NCBI GenBank assembly: GCA_964019415.1
Contig: OZ025880.1
Coordinates: forward strand, 5,514,585 to 5,578,584
Direction of reading: 5' to 3'
Origin: Ianthella basta
Lineage: Eukaryota; Porifera; Demospongiae; Verongiida; Ianthellidae
DNA length: 64,000 nucleotides
Part shown: positions 12,528 through 22,449 of the stretch, piece after piece
Position numbering within the stretch: position 1 is the stretch's first letter
How the letters are laid out: each line of letters begins with the position of its first letter
Notes under the pieces: generated by a model
Database searches by the model: none
The model's input: only the letters and a program-made list of their open reading frames with translations
What the model was told of the DNA's origin: nothing
Program-made: the position numbers and the translations under genes

Positions 12528-15500
12528 CCTACATCCTTGTATCCGTGCTGGCATGCCAGGTATAGTGAAGTATGCCCCGACACATTCAGTAGATTGCAGT
12601 TAGCTAGACTGTCCAACAGTGACTTCACCTGTACATGTAACAACAGCAGTGAGGGCTCCTTTGCAACAGAACTGAAGTCCTGTTTGCACAGAATGTATGT
12701 GTATCTCACACAAAGGTGATCCAACCAGCACATACTGTACACACACGACAGTGACATATATTGTACAGTGACACCTCTCTATTATGGCACTGTGATGCCC
12801 AAGTGCCCTGATTACAAAGGTGTCTTTATGTCAGAGGTTGTTTGTACACATCTCAGTGTTGCTGGGACAATAGGCACTGTCCTCATTAGAAAGGTGTCCT
12901 GAATTCAGGATGCCCTACTAAGGGGCTCTGCAATGGGAACTGTCACAGGAGAGCATTGTGCAATTTCCTATAGAACGCTTTTCGGGCGTTCCTCAAAGTT
13001 TGCATCGCTCTACGTATAGGTTATTGAATGAGGAAGAGGTTGAGATGGGATTTATCAACCAGAGGCGCGAAGCGCCGAGGGCGATAAATCACATCTCAAC
13101 CGATACCGAATCCAATAACCGTCTTACACAACGTGGGCGTTTACTTTGAATGGGGTGCGCACGCTCGTAAGGCCATGACGGACCGGCTACTGGAAGAACT
13201 GCTTGGCACTGCTGCTTCGGACGTCCCTGTAGAATTTGGGAGCAACGTTTTCGACCTCCTCTCGCAGCCACTGTCAATCTGGGGGGACGTAGACAATTGC
13301 AGTAAGCTTTTGCATTCCTGCCGTTCCTATGGATCCTTGGTCTGAACGATGAATCGCTAATGATTTGCTGCTGCAAGCTTCACAGTTATTCACAAAGGAA
13401 GAGGAGGAGGAGGAAGACGCTCTGTTGTTAGCTGCTTCACAGCAGTATGAGAAGAGATGCGGTCCACTAACGTCTAGTAAAGATTGACATCCAGTTGGCA
13501 GTTCTTGACCAAGTTCCTTTAAAATGCGAAAAGTAGAAGCGTCGCTTCAGCAGTGCAAGGCTCTGGCAGATGTAATTCAAAGCCTCAGCAAGAAGATGAA
13601 GCAAGGAGAGGAGCCTTAAGACTCAAAGCCTAAAGCTACATCTTAGCAAGACATGCAAAAGTCGTTTAGCTATATTTAGCTTCAATGGAAGCATACAGAG
13701 TCTTGTTAACTTTCAGGGAAGAGTTAGGGTTAGAACCATTTTGCGAAGCTGACATTTGTTAACATGACCACTTGACTGACATTACAACCAACTTGAATGC
13801 TGTGTTCGTTGTGATCCTATATAATCATTTCAAACAATAAGAGTCCACAAATGTGATAAGAGCCCCAGGTTGCTAAAAAACTTATCAACCTGTGGTCGGG
13901 TCGATATGTTATTTATCGACCAGACCACATCAAAGGAAACGCCTACGCACAGTTGTGTAAATTCACTTACTTGCTATCAATCATAACTGTATCAAATGAC
14001 TAAACTGTTGCCAAGTGTTACCTGTTGCTATGGCACCGGTGTTGCCACTGGACATCACAGGCTAGGTCTAAGACAAACAAAGTGCACAGCTACAGGCAGT
14101 GCCACTGTGCCCGAGTGCTGCCAAGCAGCCGTCCCAATGCCGGATTGTGAGTCAATGGGACATCACGTGTCACCAGTACCATGTACCTGGCATGGAAGAC
14201 TCCTCTCATTAACAATAGCACCTTGGCTGTGGTGCCAATACTCCTGTCATCTGCTCTATGGCATGCCGATTGGCAGTGATTCTTCCACTGTCATCACCAC
14301 CATAATGATGTATCAAAAGAGGCTGGGTTGAGTTCCATGCCGCATGGTGGTGCTATTCATGGGTGTATTAAGCTACCTACTGTACTATTGTGCAACAATT
14401 ATGCAATGACCCCTAGCCCCTATGGTATCTACTGTACAACCACAGTAGAAGACTCTAGACCAAATCGCTGCGATATCACATCTATCAAGAGAAGCGAGTT
14501 AGGAACGGCTGTAAGACTAAGTTAGGAAGACTCAGGGCAGGACATGGCCCTCAGCTGAGACACAGCCTCTCCTAGTCCTGTTACTATAACAGTACTCCTC
14601 TTTTAACATATCCTGAACCTATCCAGTCACTCATGCCATGCACACGTCAATCTCTCTCACACGCACAATGCATACCACTCTAGTGTGTCCATACTGTACA
14701 GCAAGGTGCAGCAGTGTGTCTCCTGTCTGAGATGCTGCATGCCTCATCAGCAGCACCAAAGTGGCCTTGTACTGACCAACAAAGGCAGAAATGTGCAGGA
14801 GACTCATACCTGGACACGAAACAGAGAGAATGAATGAATAGCGACAAAAGGAAGGGGATGGACTGGGGAAGGGATGGGAGCGTAGATGACAGAATGGTAT
14901 AAAATGCCACACTGTCTCTGCCTGGGGGTATTTCTGCTAGAGATATAATCTTCCCTTTCCCCATTATGTGACCAATGCGGAGAGAGTGGTATGGTCTAGG
15001 TTTCTAAAATAGTGTCAGAACATGGAAATATGTCTCAGGTATTATTATGTATATACGCTCCCGGCATGCCACACATTCTGCATTGCTCAGCCCAAATTGT
15101 GCCTACTACATGCTACTGTGAAGATAGTTGAAGAAACCTAGTCTCACATCCAGCCCCTATTCACCATGAACGTGTTATTGCACAATCGCCCAAAAACCAC
15201 AGGAGCGGCTGGCACGTGAGACTAGAAGAAACCCCAAAGAAGAAACATAGCTAATGTACAGCACTGCAAGAGAGCAGCTACAGCACAGAAACAGTCTGGC
15301 TAGCCCATCCCCCAGAGTTCTACACCAGCAACCTTTCTTCGCTTCAAGTAAACTGAATTCAGGTGCACTTCTTCGTTGTGCGGTGACCGATTGCACTGTC
15401 GGGTAATGCTGAAAATTTCCCACCTTTAGACCTCTTCAGAGACATGGCTCCACATACACATGAACAGCGCTCCAAGTGACAGACAGCAAGTCTCTTGGGC

Positions 15501-17433
15501 ATTGGGGGTATGGCGCGAATTATTAACTTCAGCGCTATAGGGTTAATCAGTACTATGTACATTCACATACTGTACACACTACACACACACATACACACAC
15601 ACACGCACACACACATCCGTCCAGAAAGCACACACTGTACACATTTCACAGATGCAAACATAATTACACAAAAACACAACCTCACCTTCATTGTTCACAA
15701 TCATGAACACTCCTCCGTCGTCAACAATCTCCTTCACAAAGTCAGCATATCTATTAGCAACAAAGTGATGGAGAGCAGTGACCCTTTGCAAGTGTGTAGA
15801 TGCATAACATGTCTACTATAACATAGAGTGTGCGTATGTACGTACATGCATGGTCGTGTGCACGTGTGCGGTGTTAACTCAGGAGAGTAGGAAACAAGTA
15901 CATTCCACTTAACAGGTTGTGAGTCTGCTTGTAGTTTATGCCATCCCTCACAACTTTCCACAACCACTAAATGGGCATTAGTCAGTTGCAGCCACAGACT
16001 CCTGGCTGCGTAGCACCAGACCTTACAGAGGCACTGCCACCAACGGGGTGCTTGTAGAGTACAGATATCCCCCAATGGAAACACTCAGAGAATTTGATCT
16101 TCCTGCCCCCACTGATCCCTGCTTCACCCCCAACCCACCCCGTCCCACCCCACTACTCTCTCCTTCACTCTCTACCCACCCCACCGCTCCCTCATTCACC
16201 TCCAACCCACCCCACCGCTCCCTCATTCACCTCCACCCCACCCCACTGCTCCCTCATTCACGTCCAACCCACCCCACTGCTCGCTCATTCAACTCCAACC
16301 CACCCCACTGCTCCCTCATTCACCTCCAACCCACCCAACTGCTCCCTCATTCACCTCCACCCACCCAACTGCTCCCTCATTCACCTCCACCCCACCCAAC
16401 TGCTCCCTCATTCACCTCCACCCACCCAACTGCTCCCTCATTCACCTCCACCCCACCCAACTGCTCCCTCATTCACCTCCAACCCACCCAACTGCTCCCT
16501 CATTCACCTCCACCCTAACCAATTGCTCCCTCATTCACCTCCACCCCACCCAATTGCTCCCTCATTCACCTCCATCCCACCCAATTGCTCCCTCATTCAC
16601 CTCCACCCCACCCAACTGCTCCCTCATTCACCTCCATCCCACCCAATTGCTCCCTCATTCACCTCCACCCCACCCAACTGCTCCCTCATTCACCTCCACC
16701 CCACCCAACTGCTCCCTCATTCACCTCCACCACACCCAACTGCTCCCTCATTCACCTCCACCCCACCCAACTGCTCCCTCATTCACCTCCACCCCACCCA
16801 ACTGCTCCCTCATTCACCTCCACCCTACTTGTTGTCACTCACCCAGTCTCATCTTGCACATTGACATTAAACCTCTTCTTTGTGCCTGCAGTGAGTTATA
16901 GCACAATACACACATACACACATAACATCCACAATACAATAAATTCATAATACAGTGTGTACACAGCATAGGTACATGTACGCATGCATACACATGTACA
17001 TATGTATGCATGCATGCACTGTACTGTACATTGATCACCTACATTAGAGGCCATGTAACACACATGCACAATCACATGGGCACTCCAAGTTGGCTAAATT
17101 ACTGCACACAACACACAGCACACTACTGTACAGTGTCTTTCAACCTTCAATCTGCAATTTGAATGCATTTTGTGACCATTACTTCTTTTGTGCATATTCT
17201 CGGCTAGCTGTGCCAGGAGCCTTTTGCTTGGTGAATTTCATTTCAGTGCTCGCTCCAGGACTTACGTCCAATGATCACATGCAGTACAATTACCACTACA
17301 TCGCATTGGCTACATGCAAACTGCATGCATTGCAACCACTCCTGAAATGATGAGAACCGTGATGTAACAAGGCCATGTAAAGAGATGTCACAAGATGCCA
17401 AACAGCACACGAGTACAAGTGCAGTGTGCCCTT
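2510..17433 (-). CDS. Ankyrin-repeat protein gene (seven internal exons recognised)
   Basis: Exons on the minus strand, in transcript order: 17433-17266, 16885-16843, 15783-15686, 14809-14676, 12628-12533, 4186-3880 and 2752-2510. Each has AG/GT borders and the phases join without a frame break. The joined product is a run of ankyrin repeats. Signatures are [61 protein letters not shown] and [15 protein letters not shown], followed by an [10 protein letters not shown] end-cap-like stretch. The order [11 protein letters not shown] - LHE - LD recalls the repeat blocks of Caskin/ANKS1-type scaffolds, but that assignment is only inference. The last exon (2752-2510) encodes a non-ankyrin helical segment and is the least certain. 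The first and last exons of the gene are not identified. The fifth intron (4187-12532) hosts two R2-like retrotransposons. (TG)n tracts follow the donors at 12532 and 2509. Confidence 0.72.
3112..3147 (+). ncRNA. Hammerhead-ribozyme-like fold (Penelope/retrozyme style), probably degenerate
   Basis: GCAG (3112-3115) can pair with CTGC (3144-3147) as stem I. TTGACAA (3116-3122) occupies the place of the core CUGANGA. GGCTC/GAGCC (3124-3128/3131-3135) forms a perfect stem II, then comes GAAAC and GTC (3136-3143). C3 and G8 of the canonical core are replaced by U and A, which could still pair. The palindromic ACGT would leave a stem III that forms only as a dimer, as described for hammerheads of Penelope-like elements. 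Activity is unknown. The fold and its second occurrence at 60.6 kb are what the sequence shows. Confidence 0.4.
4205..4243. repeat. (GA)n microsatellite at 5' side of R2-like copy 1
   Basis: Nearly pure GA tract with one AAA interruption. It ends just where the retrotransposon 5' region begins. Confidence 0.9.
4244..7958 (+). mobile_element. R2-superfamily non-LTR retrotransposon, copy 1
   Basis: The element runs from the end of one (GA)n tract to a short A-run (7952-7958) that leads directly into a second (GA)n tract. It has a roughly 200-bp 5' leader, a coding region (4450-7725) and a 3' UTR of about 230 bp homologous to that of copy 2. GA repeat on both sides suggests insertion into a GA microsatellite. 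It lies in an intron of the ankyrin gene, in the opposite orientation to that gene. Confidence 0.75.
4450..7725 (+). pseudogene. R2-like retrotransposon protein: zinc fingers, reverse transcriptase, restriction-like endonuclease (two frameshifts)
   Basis: The first part (4450-5046) has two N-terminal zinc-finger-like motifs, [18 protein letters not shown] and [14 protein letters not shown], followed by a Pro/Ser/Thr-rich linker. The frame then changes at about 5040 to the ORF at 5043-5465, and changes back at about 5455 to the ORF ending at 7725. The reverse transcriptase domain contains the catalytic YADD at 6193-6204 and a GVYQGDPLS motif. Downstream are a CCHC finger ([17 protein letters not shown], about 7156-7206) and an endonuclease segment with RPDIVVWSD and [14 protein letters not shown]-terminal fingers, RT, CCHC and a PD-(D/E)xK nuclease in that order is the layout of the R2/NeSL/HERO group, which copies itself by target-primed reverse transcription. 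The two frameshifts indicate a dead copy, unless they are assembly errors. Confidence 0.85.
7959..8049. repeat. (GA)n microsatellite between the two R2-like copies
   Basis: About 90 bp of GA with a few GGGA interruptions. It joins the 3' A-run of copy 1 to the 5'-truncated start of copy 2. Confidence 0.92.
8050..10672 (+). mobile_element. R2-superfamily non-LTR retrotransposon, copy 2 (5' truncated)
   Basis: Similarity to copy 1 starts immediately after the GA tract, at the ESFF segment upstream of the RT domain. The zinc-finger region is missing. The 3' UTR (10428-10672) matches that of copy 1 in several blocks and ends in ten A residues. Truncation at the 5' end is usual for target-primed reverse transcription. 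It sits head-to-tail behind copy 1. Confidence 0.8.
8112..10427 (+). CDS. R2-like reverse transcriptase/endonuclease ORF, uninterrupted but lacking the N-terminal zinc fingers
   Basis: This is a single open frame of 771 codons from the first ATG. The open frame actually continues upstream through the GA repeat. The RT core includes the GVFQGDPLS motif and YADD at 8916-8927. The C-terminal part has a CCHC finger ([17 protein letters not shown]) and an endonuclease segment with QPDLVIWSK and [13 protein letters not shown]. The family nicks DNA and primes reverse transcription at the nick. Alignment by eye with copy 1 shows a related but clearly diverged sequence, so the two are separate lineages of one family and not a recent duplication. 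Loss of the target-binding fingers would make this copy non-autonomous although its frame is intact. No host promoter is visible. Confidence 0.88.
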   Translation: MKPSQPPSTPLPTDCISIEELEGVLKKCRPSSTPSPTDQISYSVLKHCPSLMPALLSLYNLCWATRQVPHQWKVGVIQLLGKPAAVNDPSCPSNFRPIALTSCVGKVYTSILKQRWQHFMVNNGYQNTSIQKAFVDGIPGCSEHHLKLLAMIEEARRKHKSISVCWLDIANAYGSVQHDLIRFSLQHYHAPDHFTDIITNLYTDLTGIVRTRQWTTAPFHLGIGVFQGDPLSVSIFNTVMNTLVDTLSEHRDLGYTLTQSPHTCNHLQYADDTCLIGDGPASCQALLTKTERWLEWAGMKAKVSKCASVAFRASSGQGYDPALKLQGEVIPFIGNSTFRFLGAPITIHDATADHRSTLLLKLEGMLRKVDETLLTRQQKLHLYSHGICPRLVWDMTITNLTITWVTRNLEAMATRFLKRWSGLARSAATHRLYLPKSSGGLNLPSISSIFKKTRCGLAASQMCSRNSTVRFIASQQTVAEEKSTRVAFKPHQEVIEVLKDDPGASNRQIIRRVKNRVTAADKCRRLEEYRQLTVQGDISRRSDDQASSIWAQVLWELPEKVMKFTLNAVQDTLPHNTNLHLWKKLSSPHCPLCSDRQTLLHILNHCPVALQSRCYNQRHDAVLELLYEFTCSHISSYQQVTVDLPNHPYCFPASFASTARQPDLVIWSKEKASIYLVELTVPFETTIEDAAMRKRERYSELLQECSKMAKVAKLITVEVGSRGLINLKSFQNLYSALEAPPAKDCHKLEAEVVKTTLLHSHLIWCKRNWRE
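10671..10735. repeat. Fold-back element D
   Basis: AAGTATTTCGAGTT and AACTCGAAGTACTT face each other around a GC-rich centre (CTCGTGGGGCTGCCGCCCC). It starts exactly at the A-run of R2-like copy 2. Related copies are at 34787 and, as a fragment, 20838. Confidence 0.75.
10801..11284. repeat. Compound (CA)n array with higher-order CACACCACACACACCACATG units
   Basis: Two blocks share the interrupter ACCACTATCACCAGACACATGAGACACAC (10857 and 10969). A third part is built of longer units with ACCACATGCACA or ACCACATACACA. The long ORFs in it are repeat artefacts. Confidence 0.95.
11928..12025. repeat. Dispersed repeat ending ACAATATAGGGG (copy 1)
   Basis: A (TA)n run is followed by AACATGAAGCCATA...TTGAAAACAATATAGGGGC and a short GGGGCTGC/GCAGCCCC hairpin. 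The same order of blocks recurs at 35563-35632. Confidence 0.6.
12473..12526. repeat. (CA)n microsatellite directly behind an ankyrin-exon splice donor
   Basis: On the minus strand the tract reads (TG)n and begins six bases after the donor GT of exon 12628-12533. Confidence 0.9.
12760..12960. other. Old MITE-like debris
   Basis: TACAGTGACACCTCTCTATTATGGC at 12763 resembles pogo-type terminal repeats, but I could not find a matching right end. No coding sense. Confidence 0.3.
13015..13125. repeat. Fold-back element B with GC-rich apex
   Basis: Arms of about 38 bp (from GGTTATTGAATG at 13019 to GATTTATC at 13056, and GATAAATC at 13083 to CCAATAACC at 13120) match with a few mismatches. The apex contains GGCGCGAAGCGCCGAGGGC, which is the complement-type version of the apex in elements A and C. 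Confidence 0.8.
13130..14675. other. No gene recognised; one small hairpin
   Basis: 13891-13929 can form a 16-bp stem (TGTGGTCGGGTCGATA / TATCGACCAGACCACA). Peptides at 13380-13620 look like acidic low-complexity leftovers of a mobile element. I see nothing else to support. Confidence 0.4.
16160..16825. repeat. 31-bp minisatellite (CTGCTCCCTCATTCACCTCC...)
   Basis: About 21 head-to-tail units of 30-31 bp end a few bases before the donor of ankyrin exon 16885-16843. Because 31 is not a multiple of three, all three frames stay open and produce spurious Pro/Ser/His-rich ORFs of up to 256 codons. Confidence 0.95.
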
Positions 17434-18426
17434 CTGAAAGAGGCAAGGAAGAAGCTTTCACTTGTACTTCTGTAACATCTCTACCTGCTAATCACTTCAT
17501 GTCAGTCAATGAGGTGCATATTGTGGTCCCATTTTGCTACAACATTAACATCTCCTCGATTCATCACTCACACCTGTGTTCTGTTTATGGGCCTGCTAAA
17601 AGTAGTTTACACAGAAACCAGTACTATCCTGTACTTCTGTGCACTCTACCTTAAAGATCCTTGTTCACAATAACACATGTATGCACAAGCACACACCCAC
17701 ACCCACTACTCATACCCACCCACCCACACCCACTCACAGTCATTAGCAGCATGTGTCTGCTGCTACGTTGTCAAGCATGCAAGTGAAAGGCCAGCCAAAA
17801 CAGCCGTTGTTGACCACAAACACGCATTAACACAAAATAGATCCCGTTGCCATGGGGTAACGTGCATCTAAACAATCCGTCGTAGATACCCCAGCTGTTG
17901 TTTCGCGTCGTGGTCTATTTCGTCCAGCCATGTTCTAATTTGACGCACGGCGTTCACACTATACTCTAAATACCAATTTAGAGCACGGGCATGGCTTGGG
18001 CCTGTGGTCTATAGCAGAGAAACTGCAGCTGTGATAACAATAGTAGCTAACTCCACAACATACGATGCACAGTTCGCTTGGCTTACTTGTTTCATCGACT
18101 AACAGGGTATAGCAACAATCCGGCAGCAGTCTACGAAGCAGAGCTGAGAAAGGAATTGGTTACGAGCCGGGAACAGGCTTAGGACACCGCTCTGGGAAAC
18201 GCTGTGGCTGATGGGGCTGACAGTGAGTAAGCTTATGTTTTACTGCAAACACTGCCGACCTTTAGGAACATCTACTGCGAGATGACAAACCCAATAAGCA
18301 AACTACGCTTTCTCGGCCATTGTCAGAACTTGCTAACTACTTGCGGAAGATGTGTGATGACGCAAGTATGAGTAGGTAAACTGATTCGCTGCTGGCTCCT
18401 TGCCCAATCATCGGGATCTATAACAC
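17434..18426. other. No recognised gene
   Basis: This stretch may contain further upstream ankyrin-gene exons, but I could not find one that fits the required phase. A GTTGCCATGGGGTAAC sequence at 17848 resembles an RFX site. Nothing else stands out. Confidence 0.35.
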
Positions 18427-18540
18427 TTAAATGCTGACCAATTGGTGTCTCTGAAGATTTAGACCACTCGGCACTCGGGCGCTTCGCGCCTTCGTGCCTT
18501 GTGCTCTAAATCTCAGACACACCTCTTGGTCAGCATTTAA
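18427..18540. repeat. Fold-back element C with GC-rich apex
   Basis: TTAAATGCTGACCAATTGGTGTCT...GATTTAGA (18427-18463) is mirrored by TCTAAATCTCAGACAC...GGTCAGCATTTAA (18505-18540). The apex CACTCGGGCGCTTCGCGCCTTCGTGCC is shared in its core with elements A and B. Confidence 0.85.
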
Positions 18541-19015
18541 CTATTACTTGGAGCGAACTACACTAAACAGACAATCTGCCATTTGTCAACCCAGCGTACA
18601 AACACACTGCAAAACTAATGTCCTGCTTGAATCTACGTAGTACTTGCGATCTTCTCAAGTTCCATTTCCCTAAACTTTGGCCTACCTGGACATCATCTGC
18701 TTATGCCAATCGGAACACTTTACTGCAAACACTGACAAAGGCCATGAAAAGTGTTCTTACGCTCTTTGATACAAGAGCACACAGGTGAAAGAATGCACTG
18801 CTAGTGATCTTCCTGCCCTTGGGTCACATTGCTTGCGAAGCTATCACTGTCGTATCAAGTGTGCTCTTCACACCCGGAAGGGAGAGTTGACAATCTCCCT
18901 CACAAAACATGATACATCGCAGATTTGGCTTGCAACAAAGAACAAAGTCTACAGTGGTCCCTAACACATTTCAGTCACTACCGAACACCAACATGTACAC
19001 ACCAGAACACTGCTA

Positions 19016-19190
19016 CAGTGGAACCTGTCTACAGTGGTCACTGGGTTAGGCAGCCACCTCTCTAAAACAGTCAGTCTCCCTGGCCCCAAATAGCACTAAG
19101 CATTGCAATCTAGCTCTGTAGAGCAGCCACCTCTCTATAAAGGTCAGTTAGATCTGACTCACAGGTGGCTGTCTTGGACAGGTTCCACTG
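19016..19190. mobile_element. Pogo/Tigger-type MITE, 175 bp
   Basis: Terminal inverted repeats CAGTGGAACCTGTC ... GACAGGTTCCACTG are flanked by TA on both sides (19014-19015 and 19191-19192), the target duplication of Tc1/mariner/pogo elements. No coding capacity. Confidence 0.85.
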
Positions 19191-19820
19191 TATGCTCTTT
19201 CACAGCAAACTGTTTTGAAACAGTATGCTGTGAAAGAGCATGCAGTATGTGTCAGATTCTAATTCACTAAGTAGTATCGGTAGACCCTTTGGATGAGGGA
19301 AATATCACTGTTATATCACACTTCTCACTTGGCAAAGGGATCTACATACGGGTGTTCAAATCTGGTGATAAGAGAATACCAATGAACATTCATGCGCGTA
19401 CGTATAGGAGTAGACACTAAAATTTTTGTCACATACCATAATACGCAAGTTACATTGACAGAGCACGCAATAGTGCATACAGCATGCATTCTCAAATGGC
19501 TTTCTATTAACAATGCATCTGATATGTACGTACGGGTAAACTGATGTGCTTGCTGGCCATCAACTCTCAACCACCCTCTGCTACCACTGTAACACACACA
19601 ACACTGTCTCAGTCATAAACAGGGAGCCGCTCATGACTGCTACAGAAATCAACTTATATAGCTGTCCACAGAATGTTCTAGACCTACACAGACATGCACT
19701 CTAAACATGATATTCAGTTATGCATATCACCAGTTCAAGTTCTGTCAGATCTGTTACACATGCAAAGACTGAAAGGTGCCATTCTTAAGCTGCTTCCATG
19801 TATAATTACCCTGTACATAC

Positions 19821-20443
19821 CTTTCACGACCATTAGCATTTGTTCCAGTACTAGCAATACTTCGTTAAAATTGTCTGGCTTCTCTGACTTGCTAGCTGGT
19901 GCTTCTTCAGAGCATGCATAATCATCAACAGTTTCATTATCAACTTCATCCAGCACGTCAGGATTGGTTTGGTCTGTAGCATGGGGTAATGTTGCAAAGT
20001 GAGCAAGCGTGATGCATTCTCAAACAGGCCAGGAGGAAGCATTTCAAAGGCAGTCAGGCGAAGGCAAAACAAATTTGCAGTACTATGTACTGTCTTTGAG
20101 AGGTCACACAGGCCAGGAAGTGCCTTAACAATAGAAAGAAATGGTCAGATCTAGAAATCTGGTCAGGCCATGGCCTGGGCATCCTGAGCAGCACTGCCTG
20201 GCATGTGACAAATGACTTTCTATATGCATGCTACATGTAGCATGTGAAGATTGAAAGTTGCCATCTAGGCTACTTCCATGCATAATTACCATGCCCAATG
20301 ACCCGGTGCTATGTATGTACCATTCGTGACCACTGGGGTTAGTTCTGCTTTCAGCTTTACAGCCTCATCTTCGGCTGACTTCTCAGACTTGCTAGCCTGA
20401 GCTGGAGTTTCCTCAGAGCATGCTTCATCATCAACAGTTCGAT
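19821..20443 (-). CDS. Two tandemly duplicated acidic exons of an unidentified gene
   Basis: Exons 20443-20321 (123 bp) and 19973-19821 (153 bp) have AG/GT borders and are similar to each other. Both encode TVDD-ACSEE-PA-ASKSEK, and both are multiples of three, so duplication would keep the frame. Flanking intron sequence is also similar (CTTCCATG-ATAATTACC, ATGGGGTAATG-TG-AAGTGA), so the duplicated unit is about 500 bp. The product is acidic, without a known domain. An exon upstream around 20020-20120 may encode a Leu-rich segment. It could belong to the ankyrin gene further down the same strand, but I cannot link it. Confidence 0.45.
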
Positions 20444-20762
20444 CTGTAGAATGGGGTAATGCTGTGAAGTGATTTACAAGCTAGGGAAATACTTGTTTAC
20501 ACTATCCCAGCAGTGGTTAGCACTTTAAACACGGAGAATTTTCATATTTTCACTTTGCAAACGTTTATCTCGCAAAATTCATGAAAATAAAGTCCCATGA
20601 AAATTGGTACACATACAGTAGCTACAAAGCCTTTGAGCTTCGTCACAGCTCTACAAAGAGCCATACCCAGGCAGGCTCCATGATAATTGCATGATGTCAC
20701 CAAGCTGTAGTTTCCACATAAAAGTATCCTGCAGTATGACAACTTACGTACACGAGGGGAAA

Positions 20763-20812
20763 CAGGGGCGTAGGAGGGGGGTTTCTAGGGGTTTCAGGAA
20801 ACCCCTTTTCAG
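20763..20812 (+). repeat. hAT-like terminal sequence, inverted partner at 24625-24671
   Basis: CAGGGGCGTAGGAGGGGGGTTTC followed by GGGGTTTCAGGAAACCCC is matched in inverse orientation by the sequence at 24625-24671. Either these are the ends of one 3.9-kb unit or two independent copies of the same family. Confidence 0.5.
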
Positions 20813-21150
20813 TAGTTAGCCTGCTACAATGACAATAACAAGTATTTCGAAGGGTAACTGTTAGTGCTTAACCTTTAAACGCTATAGACCATTAGCAAAA
20901 GTTTGCATGCAGAATTTGTGGGGCTCACCAAGTTCTACAGCAGTGATTAAAATTACTTTACCATGTAAAGCATGTTTGGTTCATGTGCATTCGAGGGTAC
21001 TAGCAAGTACCTTGGTGTACTCGTATAGATTAGCACACACTGTTGTAACTTCAAGGCGTAAAATGGCGGCAATGCGGTCGACGTGTAAAATGGAATCGAA
21101 GTGTAAAGTCAGTTGCATCGAACAAAAGTTACTACGAACTTGATCTAGCC

Positions 21151-22163
21151 ATGGCAAATCATCTTTACAGCTACCAGAGAGAACGGATCACATCTTTGTT
21201 GGAGGAGGGCAAGAACATCTTGCAAATTGTGACACTTTTTGGAGTCAGAGGGATGAAGAACCTCGCGTGCTACAGTTAGAAAGTGGGTAAATCGATGGAG
21301 AACCAACCGTGGGTTGAAGGATCAGCATCGCTCTGGACAACCAAATAAGATTACCCAGGAAATGGCAGTCTTTATGGAAGCAAAGATGGAAGAAAATGAT
21401 GAAAAAAAATCTGCTGAGCTGCACCGGCTGATAGCAAGGCATTTCTCAGCAGATATGTCAGCACCAACCATAAGGAGGTACATTCGGAAAAAACTGGAGT
21501 GGGTAGTGGTACAGACCAGATTCAGTCCTATGATTTCAGAATAAAACAAGATCAAAAGACGGCAAAAAGTGCCTTGAAGAGAAGGACACATTTGACAACG
21601 TCATCTGGTCAGATGAGAGCTCTGTACGGTTGACACAACATGCCCAGACCATGAGGGTCAAAATTGGAAAAGACCGTGTGCTTAAGTCACAAGCTAAAAA
21701 TGCTCTCAAAGTGCATGTTGGGCTGCCATAGCCAGAAGAGGGGCCACACACATCTGTGTTTGACCAGACAATGGAGGGTCCACTGTATGTTAAAATCTTA
21801 GAGGACTTCCTTTTGCCCTTCCTGACTGCAAAGTTTCCTGATGCTCATTATTGATTTACGCAATACAATGATTCAAAGCATACTAGTCATGTGGCAAAGG
21901 ACTTCTGTGAGAGCAAAGGGATCAACTGGTGGCCAATACCTGCCAGCAGTGCGGACTTCAACCCAATTGAGAGGGTATGGAAGGAGCTTAAGCATTTCAT
22001 TGCTAGAACAGTGAAACCCTTGAGCAAACAGGAGCTGATCGAAGGAATTTGCCTGTTTTGGCATCAGAGGATGACACCTGAGAAGTGCCACAGGTATATC
22101 AACCATACCTTCAAAGTGCTACCAAATATTGTGGCCAAAGAGGGGGGCATCACTGGAGAATGA
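21151..22163 (+). pseudogene. Tc1/mariner-superfamily transposase, inactivated
   Basis: From the ATG at 21151 a helix-turn-helix-like N-terminus can be read. Next come a QHRSGQPNKIT linker (21320-21350), RRYIRKKLEW, then frameshifts and stop codons between about 21540 and 21860. The C-terminal part (21891-22163) carries YNDSKHTSHVAKDF just upstream and SADFNPIERVWKELKHF, the second Asp and the final Glu of a DDE active site. The enzyme family performs cut-and-paste transposition at TA. At least three frame breaks make this copy dead. Terminal repeats were not located with confidence. Confidence 0.8.
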
Positions 22164-22449
22164 CATCCTTCTTGCAAGTTTGGTTATACATGTACGTATA
22201 TAGAACTGTTACATTCATTTACACAAGCAACCACATCATTAATTTTTTGCTTCACATAACTTTAATATATTTAATCTTTTCCAGTCTGTGCATTCGTTCG
22301 TTCGTTTGCTTGTGTGTGCCATTAAAAATGGGCATTTGATTGGACGACGCAATGGCATAAATGCAAACATGACCGTTCTGGCAGTGTGCATGTGCCTCAC
22401 AGCCAGCCATCTCTTAGACACTCCGCGCTCCTAAGTTTGGGTCTAAGGA

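Noticed and set aside
12763-12960. Complete pogo-type MITE
   Set aside because: Only the left end is recognisable. No right inverted repeat was found.
16048-16901. Pro/His/Ser-rich ORFs of 115-256 codons
   Set aside because: Products of the 31-bp minisatellite, open in all three frames.
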